Shown here: in pieces, positions 57,974-64,000 of the stretch
Numbering within the stretch: position 1 is the first letter of the stretch
Layout: each line of letters begins with the position of its first letter
Assembly: GCA_041987545.1 (NCBI GenBank)
Contig: JBHIWH010000003.1
Coordinates: forward strand, 124,001-188,000
Reading direction: 5' to 3'
From: JAJRXR01 sp041987545
Lineage (GTDB): Bacteria; Planctomycetota; Phycisphaerae; Phycisphaerales; UBA1924
Length of the DNA stretch: 64,000 bases
The notes under the pieces: generated by a model
What the model was told of the DNA's origin: nothing
Database searches by the model: none
What the model saw: only the letters and a program-made list of their open reading frames with translations
Made by a program: the position numbers and the translations under genes

Positions 57974-60280
57974 TCAGGCGGCGGCCCGCCTCGGTTCGTC
58001 CGTCTCCTGCGATCGTCTCGGCGCCGGGGCGATCGAGAGCGTCGCGATGGTCCCGCCCTCGGGGTTGGCGGCGAGGCTGACGTGCCCGCCGTGCAACTCC
58101 GCGAAGCGGCGCGCCCTGGCGAGGCCGAGCCCGGTCTGGCGCCCGGCTGCCTTCTCCGAAAAGAACGGGTCGAAGGCGTGCCGGGCGGCCCGGTCCGAGA
58201 GACCCGGTCCGCGATCCACGACGCGGCACACGAATCGGCCATCGTCGGGGTCGGTTTGAACGCGAAGCTCAACAATCTCGCCCGAGGAGGCCTCGAGCGC
58301 GTTGGTGATCAGCTCGGCGAGCGCCGTGACGATCTGTTCTCGGTCGGCAAACACAGGGCTGACAATGGTTTCCGTCGTGACCCGCACCGAGGCGCCCCCG
58401 CCGACGCGCTTCTTGGCAATCTCGATCGCCTCGTCCACGAGACCCATCGCGTCGTGCCGCTCGGGGTTGGGGCGGGGCGGGCTGGCCAGGGCGTGCATCG
58501 CCGTGATCAGCTCGGCCAGGCGCCCGCTGGCCTCGGCGATGGCGCGGGCGGCGGCCTTCTCGCGCGGGGCCTCGAGCCTGTCGGCCAGCAGCTGGCTCCG
58601 CCCGCGGATGATCGTGAGCGGGTTGTTCATCTCGTGGGCCGCGCCGGCGCTCATCTCGCCCAGACGCGTCATGGACTCGCGTGCCGTCAGGCTCGCCTGG
58701 GCCTCGCCCAGGGCGCGGTTGGTCTCGGCGAGCCGGTCGGCCAGACCACGCTGCGACTCGGACCGCGCGCCCTCGGCGATCGCCGCGGACCAGACGGCGG
58801 TCACCGCGCGAAGCACCTCGGGCGTGAAGCCGGCGGCCGCCGGGTCCGTCCCGACCAGCAGCGCCGCCGCCGGGCCGTCCCCGCCCGAGGGCGACGGGCC
58901 CGACAGGTCGAGCGCGCTCAGGCGTGACAGGTCGGCGCCCGCGTCCAGGTGCTCGGCCAGCCAGGAGAGGGCCGCGGGCGAGAGCGTGCGTGGGTCGAGG
59001 TCGTGGGGCGCGTCGGCGGTGCGCTCGCGGGTCGGGCGGGCGCCGGCGGCGTAGCCGGTGATCCGCCAGGCGTGCCCGGGCGCGGGGCGGCAGAGCGTGG
59101 CGTAGAAGCCGGCGCCCAGGAGCCCCTCGGCGCACGAGGCGACGCGCTGCAGCGCGCCCCCGATCCCCTCGCCCCGGGGCCGCGAGGCCTGGAAGGCGGC
59201 GATCGCGTCCAGGGCGGCGCCCTGGCGGGCGGCCTGGCGGGAGCGACGGGCCAGCGTCTCGTTGAGCGCGCCCAGCCGGTCGTTGGCGCGCGTGATCGAC
59301 TCCATCAGCAGCTCGGGCGTCGTCGGCTCGCCGAGGCCCAGCGTCGCGCACCGGGAGGCGACGGCCTCGACCAGCGTCGGCGTGATCGCGTCGCCGACGC
59401 CCGGGTTCACGCCCAGCTCGCGGGCGATCGCCTCGGGGTCCGGGTCGGGGCCGAAGTCGCCCGACCAGCCCAGCCGCTGGCGGCGGCAGACCGCCCGGGC
59501 CAGCGTCACCAGCCCGACCAGGTCCCGGGCCGGTGTGTCGGGCATCGAGCCGATCGGCTGGGCGTGCAGCCACGCGACGTGCTCGACGCCCGTGGGCAGT
59601 CCCCAGCGCTGCGCGACGTGGCGCCCGGCGGTGAAGTGGTCCAGGCCCAGCACCTCGCGCTCGACGGGCGCGCTATCGCTCGCCCGGCGCTCGGCCAGGC
59701 GGACCACCCGGGCGTACGCCTCGGGCAACGCCAGCTCGAGAGACAGCCGCCCGATGTCGTGCAGCAGGCCGGCGACGAACGCCTCGTCGGGGCGAGCGCC
59801 CAGGGACGCGACGCGGGAGGCGAGCAGCTCCGAGGCGCAGGCGACGGCGATGGCGTGGCGCCACAGCCCGTCCCGGTCGAACGCGCTGGCGGTCTGGCCG
59901 CGCTGGGTCCTCGACCGGTCCATCTCCTGGCCCTGCTCGCGCAGCAGCTCGTAGACGTGCACGGCCAGCACGGCGGACTGGACGACCTCGAGGCCCAGCA
60001 TCGTGACGGCCCACTTGACGGTCGTGATCTTGTCGCCCAGACCCAGCTCGGCACGGCGGCACAGGCCCAGCACCCGGGCCGTGAGCGCGGGGTCAGACTC
60101 GATCAGCGAGACGATTTCTGTGAGGTCCGCGTCCTCGGCGCCGGCGACTCGCATCAGCCTCGTCGCGATCGGGGACAGCGTGGGCAGCGCGTCCACGCGG
60201 CGGAGGATCTCGGCGGCGCTGGCGCCGCGGGCGGGGGGCTCGGCCTGCTGGGAGGGGGATGGCCCGGTCGTGTCGCTCAC
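57974..60280 (-). CDS. HDOD-domain histidine kinase
   Basis: A 768-residue soluble protein. Residues about 20-235 are an HDOD domain (ALPTLSPIATRLMRVAGAEDADLTEIVSLIESDP ..., with FVAGLLHDIGRL), an intermediate region about 350-530, then HisKA with His549 in AGAAHEMNNPLTIIRG and an ATPase domain (ELITNALEAS N-box, V-D-R-G-P-G-L, F-D-P-F-F-S-E-K, G-L-G-L). No membrane segments, so it likely senses an internal state. HDOD domains resemble HD phosphodiesterases but usually lack a catalytic HD; H-D-I-G here keeps an HD pair, worth testing. Lies between an HTH-receiver gene and the pseudoreceiver gene. Confidence 0.9.
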   Translation of the reverse strand: MSDTTGPSPSQQAEPPARGASAAEILRRVDALPTLSPIATRLMRVAGAEDADLTEIVSLIESDPALTARVLGLCRRAELGLGDKITTVKWAVTMLGLEVVQSAVLAVHVYELLREQGQEMDRSRTQRGQTASAFDRDGLWRHAIAVACASELLASRVASLGARPDEAFVAGLLHDIGRLSLELALPEAYARVVRLAERRASDSAPVEREVLGLDHFTAGRHVAQRWGLPTGVEHVAWLHAQPIGSMPDTPARDLVGLVTLARAVCRRQRLGWSGDFGPDPDPEAIARELGVNPGVGDAITPTLVEAVASRCATLGLGEPTTPELLMESITRANDRLGALNETLARRSRQAARQGAALDAIAAFQASRPRGEGIGGALQRVASCAEGLLGAGFYATLCRPAPGHAWRITGYAAGARPTRERTADAPHDLDPRTLSPAALSWLAEHLDAGADLSRLSALDLSGPSPSGGDGPAAALLVGTDPAAAGFTPEVLRAVTAVWSAAIAEGARSESQRGLADRLAETNRALGEAQASLTARESMTRLGEMSAGAAHEMNNPLTIIRGRSQLLADRLEAPREKAAARAIAEASGRLAELITAMHALASPPRPNPERHDAMGLVDEAIEIAKKRVGGGASVRVTTETIVSPVFADREQIVTALAELITNALEASSGEIVELRVQTDPDDGRFVCRVVDRGPGLSDRAARHAFDPFFSEKAAGRQTGLGLARARRFAELHGGHVSLAANPEGGTIATLSIAPAPRRSQETDEPRRAAA

Positions 60281-60298
60281 GTCCCGACGCTCCCCGGT

Positions 60299-60931
60299 CT
60301 AGTGGCCCGCGCGCCCGTTGTGCCCGTTGGAGCCCGAGCCCGAGACGCCCAGCATCGAGCAGACACGCTCGACCAGCTCGTCGACGTCGAAGGGCTTGCG
60401 GACGAAGTCGTCGGCGCCCGCGGCCTTCAGGCCCTGGATCTCCGCCTCCTGCACGACGCCCGAGACGATCACGATCCGGGTGTCGGCGAAGTCGTCGCGG
60501 GCGCGGATGCGCTCGCACACGACGTTGCCGTTGATGTCCGGGAGCATGTAGTCGAGCAGGACCATGTGGGGCTTGAAGCTCTCGGTGAGCAGCCCGGCGT
60601 CGTAGCCCGTGGAGGCGGTCTTGACCTCGAAGCGGCCATCGGAGCCGAGGACTTCCTCGAGCAGCGACACGATCTCCTGGTCGTCGTCGACGATGAGGAC
60701 TCGCTTGACGCCGCCCTCGATCGCGTCGAGGGGGATGTCGTTGGAGCGCATGAAGCGCACCAGCTCCTCGCGTGGGATGCGCCGGAACTTGGAGCCCGGG
60801 ACGCGGAAGCCCTGGAGGCGCCCGGAGTCGAAGCAGCGGATGATGGTCTGCTGGCTGACCTTGCAGACCTTGGCGGCCTCGCCTGTGGTGAAGATCTTCT
60901 TGCCGGTCCAGTCGTTGGCTTCGGCGGCCAT
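60299..60931 (-). CDS. Response regulator with N-terminal excisionase/MerR-like HTH
   Basis: A 210-residue protein in reversed order: an HTH of the excisionase/MerR DNA-binding type at about 11-62 (IFTTGEAAKVCKVSQQTIIRCFDSG, then PGSKFRRIPREEL), then a receiver at 76-195 with DDD pocket (V-L-I-V-D-D-D-Q), phospho-acceptor Asp127 (L-L-D-Y-M-L-P-D), Ser in VIVSGVV, and Lys in F-V-R-K-P. The end is Gly/Ser/His-rich. Start ATG 60931 follows AGGAG. First gene of the operon with the HDOD kinase (18 bases apart), so it is the likely phosphorylation partner. Confidence 0.88.
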   Translation of the reverse strand: MAAEANDWTGKKIFTTGEAAKVCKVSQQTIIRCFDSGRLQGFRVPGSKFRRIPREELVRFMRSNDIPLDAIEGGVKRVLIVDDDQEIVSLLEEVLGSDGRFEVKTASTGYDAGLLTESFKPHMVLLDYMLPDINGNVVCERIRARDDFADTRIVIVSGVVQEAEIQGLKAAGADDFVRKPFDVDELVERVCSMLGVSGSGSNGHNGRAGH

Positions 60932-61106
60932 GGGCGGGCTCCTGTGCGACGTGCAAGAGCGCGCGAGGCCGTCCCTGGCCAGGTGCACCGCGGCCATGCG
61001 GCGCCCGCGCGCTTGCCCAGCCCGCTATCGACGCAAGGACAACCCAACTTCACGCGCACCACGGATCACGACGACGCCGACGGCCGACCGCGGGCCCGTC
61101 CGAGAA

Positions 61107-61781
61107 TCACCCGCCGTGCAGCTCCCGCCACTTGCGGACCGCCTCCGGCTCGCGCGGGTAGATCGGCGCCAGTGCCGCCGGGTCGGCCGGCCCGCGCTCC
61201 AGCCCGAGCCGCAGGCACGCCGCGGCGTCGAACACCGGCTCGGTGATGGCCAGCCCGAGCGCCCCGGCCCGCTCCCGGATCGGCGCCGGCAGGTGCCGGT
61301 CGGCGACGAGCGAGGCCAGGGCCCCGGGCAGGGCGCCCGCGCCCAGCAGGCCCAGGGCCTCGCCCGGCGCCCCGGGCTCGGCGAACAGCGTCCCGAACGT
61401 CGTCTGGCCCTTGGAGGCCAGGCAGACCAGGGCCGGGAAGCGGTCGGGCGGGAGCGAGGCGGCGACGACCTCGGCGGTGGGCACGCCGACGAGCTCGGCG
61501 CCCGCGGCCTCGGCGATCAGCTTCGCCGTCGTCACCGCGATGCGCACGCCCGTGTACCCGCCGGGGCCCAGGGAAACGACGACGCGGGCCAGATCGGCGG
61601 GCGCGACGCCCGCGCGGGCGCAGAGGCGGTCGATCGCGGGCGCCAGGTCGTCGCCGTGACGCGTGCCGGGCGCGAGGGGCTCGGCGTCGACGCGTCCGGC
61701 TGTTCCGTCGGGCGCCAGCGCGACGCCCGCGCCGCCCGATGGGTTGCTGGCCTCGATCGCGAGGACGGCGGCGCGGGTCAT
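61107..61781 (-). CDS. tsaB: tRNA t6A biosynthesis protein TsaB
   Basis: A 224-residue TsaB: A-V-L-A-I-E-A-S-N at the start, V-V-V-S-L-G-P-G-G-Y-T-G-V-R-I-A-V-T-T-A-K, and the CLASKGQTTFG region, but, as for the family, no active metal site. It scaffolds TsaD/TsaE in making t6A37 on ANN-reading tRNAs. The ATG overlaps the ArfB gene stop by ATGA, so the two are coupled. Confidence 0.9.
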   Translation of the reverse strand: MTRAAVLAIEASNPSGGAGVALAPDGTAGRVDAEPLAPGTRHGDDLAPAIDRLCARAGVAPADLARVVVSLGPGGYTGVRIAVTTAKLIAEAAGAELVGVPTAEVVAASLPPDRFPALVCLASKGQTTFGTLFAEPGAPGEALGLLGAGALPGALASLVADRHLPAPIRERAGALGLAITEPVFDAAACLRLGLERGPADPAALAPIYPREPEAVRKWRELHGG

Positions 61782-62239
61782 TGCCCCGGCTCCCAGCCGC
61801 GTCGGCGTTTCTTGTCCTTGTTCTCGCGCTTGGCCTGGAGGCGCCGCTCGACCGAGCCGCGTGATGGCTTGGTGGGGATGCGGCGCTTGGGCGTGGCCGT
61901 CGCGCGGACGAGCAGCTCGCGGAGCCGCTCCATGCACGCGCGCTTGTTGGCCAGCTGCGTGCGGCTGTCGTCGGCGGTGATGACCAGCTCGCCCTCGGTC
62001 GTGATCGAGGACTTGGCGAGGCGCTTGAGACGCGTCATCGCGGCGCGCGGGATCGGGATGTCGTCCAGCGCGACGCGGAGCTCCATCTTGGTCGAGCGCT
62101 TGTTGACGTTCTGCCCGCCCGGGCCCGAGGCGCGCGAGGCGGTGAACCGGAGCGCCCCCGGGGCGACGCGCACACCGGGCGCGACGGGCTCGCCCGAATC
62201 TCGGGGCGCGGGGTCCTGGCTGGGCTCGTCGGCGGGCAT
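61778..62239 (-). CDS. arfB: ArfB/YaeJ-type peptidyl-tRNA hydrolase (ribosome rescue)
   Basis: A 153-residue class I release factor-like protein: the G-G-Q motif in A-S-G-P-G-G-Q-N-V-N-K, then T-K-M-E-L-R-V, and a Lys/Arg-rich C-terminal tail (A-K-R-E-N-K-D-K-K-R-R-R-G-W) that in ArfB enters the empty mRNA channel of stalled ribosomes. It hydrolyses peptidyl-tRNA on non-stop ribosomes. The first 25 residues are a Pro/Asp extension. Overlaps tsaB by ATGA; both are minus strand. Confidence 0.9.
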   Translation of the reverse strand: MPADEPSQDPAPRDSGEPVAPGVRVAPGALRFTASRASGPGGQNVNKRSTKMELRVALDDIPIPRAAMTRLKRLAKSSITTEGELVITADDSRTQLANKRACMERLRELLVRATATPKRRIPTKPSRGSVERRLQAKRENKDKKRRRGWEPGQ

Positions 62240-62322
62240 CGGGGAGGCGGATCCTGGCGGGGAGGAACGGGGGAAAACTCTCTGGATCACCCCGGGAGGG
62301 GCTCGGCGGGGTTGTACGAGCG

Positions 62323-62351
62323 TTGACCCAAGGGGGGCGCTCTGCGATACT
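62323..62351 (+). promoter_or_regulatory. Promoter of the second HU-like gene
   Basis: TTGACC (62323-62328), a 17-base spacer, and GATACT (62346-62351). This is the best -35/-10 pair in the window; predicted start about 62358, giving a leader of about 190 bases. Confidence 0.65.
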
Positions 62352-62357
62352 TCGGAT

Positions 62358-62475
62358 CTCACCCGTGGGTCCTGTTGGGGGATTGTTCCACTCTCGACGG
62401 TCGGGCGGGTGAGCGAAATCTGAGACGGCGCATTCCGGCGACCGGGGGGTGGCCGACGCCGGCTGGTCGGTCGCC
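62358..62475 (+). promoter_or_regulatory. Structured 5' leader of the second HU-like gene
   Basis: The predicted transcript begins with CTCACCCG (62358-62365), which pairs exactly with CGGGTGAG (62406-62413). A second long-range stem joins GGCGACCG (62437-62444) and CGGTCGCC (62468-62475), enclosing a small GCCG/CGGC hairpin. The leader of about 190 bases is much longer than is usual in this window and could be a cis-regulatory RNA; it matches no RNA family I recognise. Confidence 0.5.
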
Positions 62476-62548
62476 GGGCGAGGGTGGACGCGCCCCCGCG
62501 TGGCCTCGGGCCTTTGGCGGCGGCAAGAGTGGAGAGGCGCGCAGCCCT

Positions 62549-62938
62549 ATGAAGACCATCACCAAGAAGGCTCTGATCGACCGCATCGCCGACGAGACCG
62601 GGCAGAAGCGTGTCGATGTCAAGAAGACCGTCCAGCGCTTCCTGGACCTCGTCATCGACGAGCTGGGCGAGGGCAACCGCCTCGAGTTCCGCGACTTCGG
62701 CGTCTTCGAGGTCCGCGAGCGCGCGGCCCGCACGGCCCAGAACCCCAAGACCCTCGAGCGGGTGAAGGTCCCCGCGCGGCACACGGCCAAGTTCAAGGTC
62801 GGCCGCCGCATGAAGGACGCGCTCGAACGCCTCGACGAGGCCGCCGACTCTGCCGAGACCGTCGAGGTCACCGTCCCCCAGGGCGTCTCCAACGACTCGA
62901 TCGCGTCGCGCAACGGCGCCCTCTCGGGCACGCGCTAA
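62549..62938 (+). CDS. HU/IHF family DNA-binding protein (second copy, extended C-terminus)
   Basis: A 129-residue HU-like protein: M-K-T-I-T-K-K-A-L-I-D-R-I-A start, DFGVFEVRERAARTAQNPKTLERV (the beta-arm, with Q-N-P) and a K-V-G-R-R-M-K helix. It has about 35 extra residues after the HU fold (ALERLDEAADSAETVEVTVP...), absent from the HU at 13.8 kb. The start ATG 62549 follows GGAGAGG. Its own promoter and long leader suggest it is under separate control. Convergent with the PilZ gene. Confidence 0.9.
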   Translation: MKTITKKALIDRIADETGQKRVDVKKTVQRFLDLVIDELGEGNRLEFRDFGVFEVRERAARTAQNPKTLERVKVPARHTAKFKVGRRMKDALERLDEAADSAETVEVTVPQGVSNDSIASRNGALSGTR

Positions 62939-62975
62939 ACGCCCCCAGCGGTTCCTGCATCGGACAACGCCCGCG

Positions 62976-63290
62976 TCAGCGACGCGGGTGCGGGCGGTCG
63001 AACTCGACCGCCGCGGGCTGCGGGCGGACCTCGGCGCCCGCGGCGCGGACGACGCGGCCCGTGATCGTCCGGCCCGCCTCGATCAGCTCGGCCCCGTCCC
63101 ACGCGATGGCAAGCTCCACCGCCTCGCCCACGCGCAGGGGCGTGCCGGCCTCGACCAGAAGCAGGGCCCCCGAGTCGGAGACATCGACGGTCCCCGCCTC
63201 GACGTATCGGGAGGCGTCGGGGCGGAGGAGCTTGCACTCGACCTGGACGGGTGAGCGGTGGTGACGCCGCAGAGGGCGGTCGTTGCCCAT
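62976..63290 (-). CDS. PilZ domain protein (putative c-di-GMP receptor)
   Basis: A 104-residue stand-alone PilZ domain: R-R-H-H-R-S-P-V (RxxxR) near the N-terminus and D-V-S-D-S-G-A-L-L (the D/NxSxxG motif) about 25 residues on, both needed for cyclic-di-GMP binding. The rest forms the usual beta barrel. No cyclase or phosphodiesterase gene is nearby apart from an HDOD kinase at 58-60 kb. Ends in a Pro/Arg tail. Confidence 0.85.
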   Translation of the reverse strand: MGNDRPLRRHHRSPVQVECKLLRPDASRYVEAGTVDVSDSGALLLVEAGTPLRVGEAVELAIAWDGAELIEAGRTITGRVVRAAGAEVRPQPAAVEFDRPHPRR

Positions 63291-63421
63291 GCTGGGCTCC
63301 AGCCGCGGGCGTGTGTGGGCGTCTGAGCCGGGCCGGCCCGCGCGGTCGTCGGCGAGGGGGACATCGGCCGGGTTCTTGCCCGACTCGTGCCGGATCGGCG
63401 GGATCGCCGATGGTCCCGGGC

Positions 63422-64000
63422 ATGGGAGCGGTTCCCGAGATCAGCGTGCTCGTGCCGACGCGGGGGCGACCGGGGATCCTGTCGCGCCTGATCGCGGCCC
63501 TGCGCGAGCAGCACGGGGCGCCGCCCTTCGAGGTCCTCGTCGGGATCGACGGCGCCGACGCGGGCGAGCGGGCGGCGGTCGATGAGGCCGCGGGCGGGCT
63601 CGAGGTCCGCGTCAGCGAGGGCGAGCAATCTGGGCCGGCGGTGGTCCGCAACCGCCTGATCGATCAGGCCCGGGCGCCGACGCTGCTGCTGCTCAACGAC
63701 GACGTCGTGCCCGACCCGGACCTGCTGGCCGTCCACGCGCGCGACCAGGCGGCGCTCGGCGGGCGCCCGGCGATGATCCTGGGCGACGCGCCGTTCGCCG
63801 TCGGGGATCGCGACCGGCTCTTCGACCGGCTCGTCCGGGAGACGTCGATGGTCTTCTTCTACGACCAGATGCCTGGCGCCCAAGATCCCGAGCGCGACTG
63901 GGGTTTCCGGCACGCGTGGACACTGAACCTCTCGCTGCCGACGCGCGTGCTCCGGGAGGTCGGCGGGTTCTGCGGGTCGCTGCCCGGGGCCGCGTTCGAG
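63422..64000 (+). CDS. Family 2 glycosyltransferase, 3'-truncated by the window edge
   Basis: The reading frame runs from ATG 63422 to the last base without a stop; 193 residues are seen. P-E-I-S-V-L-V-P-T-R-G-R-P-G-I-L at the start is the GT2 nucleotide-sugar fold, V-V-R-N-R-L-I-D-Q-A-R then L-L-L-L-N-D-D-V-V-P-D-P gives the D-D acidic motif, and F-R-H-A-W-T-L-N-L-S-L-P continues the family. A cytoplasmic or membrane-associated glycan enzyme; sugar and acceptor unknown. A GATGGT seven bases before the ATG is a weak -10 candidate. Confidence 0.85.
   Translation, partial: MGAVPEISVLVPTRGRPGILSRLIAALREQHGAPPFEVLVGIDGADAGERAAVDEAAGGLEVRVSEGEQSGPAVVRNRLIDQARAPTLLLLNDDVVPDPDLLAVHARDQAALGGRPAMILGDAPFAVGDRDRLFDRLVRETSMVFFYDQMPGAQDPERDWGFRHAWTLNLSLPTRVLREVGGFCGSLPGAAFE

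Noticed and set aside
1..64000. CRISPR arrays, tRNA or rRNA genes, insertion sequences, integrase and attachment sites
   Set aside because: No repeat-spacer pattern, T-loop-like GTTCGAnTC tRNA ends, transposase motifs or long terminal repeats were seen on either strand.

Overview
The window is a GC-rich (about 70%), densely coded bacterial chromosome segment. No rRNA, tRNA, insertion sequence, integrase or CRISPR array was seen. The gene content points to Planctomycetota, most likely class Phycisphaerae (inference). The pointers are a PEP-CTERM-like sorting tail of the P-S-P-G type, a tail resembling the 'GC-type dockerin' ending of Phycisphaerae secreted proteins, a DUF2089 regulator, and a type II pseudopilin-like protein. 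Most genes are chromosomal housekeeping genes with accessory signalling, envelope and transport genes between them.

Layout. 1-6.8 kb: SpoVR 3' end, a serine hydrolase, two secreted proteins, a coupled YwlE-like phosphatase/RpiB pair, and a pseudopilin-like protein. 6.9-16 kb: ComEC, a large secreted protein, TrpE, an HU/lipoprotein pair, a 2-hydroxyacid dehydrogenase, and a DUF2089/membrane-protein pair with a repeat-type operator. 16-25 kb: PdxJ, FolC, a TrkA-C membrane protein, LeuS, a tiny Cys-motif protein, and PurB behind a perfect inverted repeat. 25-30.5 kb: a GH29 fucosidase, then two MgtC-like proteins flanking a large zinc metalloprotease. 30.8-40.9 kb: a coiled-coil protein with a BRCT-like end, an LpxL-type acyltransferase, a single-domain response regulator, two small proteins, an O-antigen ligase-like protein, a Gln-rich membrane protein, an iron-type binding lipoprotein, an M20 amidohydrolase and a lipoprotein. 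41-44.8 kb: a short UvrC, a dockerin-tailed protein and a TPR-sulfotransferase. 44.8-54 kb (minus strand): TopA and carbonic anhydrase, then a tight four-gene ClC / unknown / ZntB-type / royal-jelly-like lipoprotein operon, with MiaA separately upstream of topA. 54.3-61 kb: flotillin-NfeD, then an HTH-receiver / HDOD-kinase / pseudoreceiver-GAF signalling operon. 61-64 kb: TsaB-ArfB, a second HU-like gene behind a structured leader, a PilZ protein and the start of a GT2 glycosyltransferase.

The most unusual global signal is transcriptional. At least a dozen genes have a TAnnnT-type -10 hexamer about 5-8 nt before the start codon and no clear Shine-Dalgarno, which implies transcripts that begin on or next to the start codon. 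Other genes keep clear Shine-Dalgarno sites, so the two modes appear to coexist. Other points of interest are the operators in front of the DUF2089 gene and purB, the HU leader RNA, the non-canonical signalling operon, a lipoprotein gene whose signal peptide begins at an ATC codon directly behind the HU stop, and a compositional mosaic inside purB.
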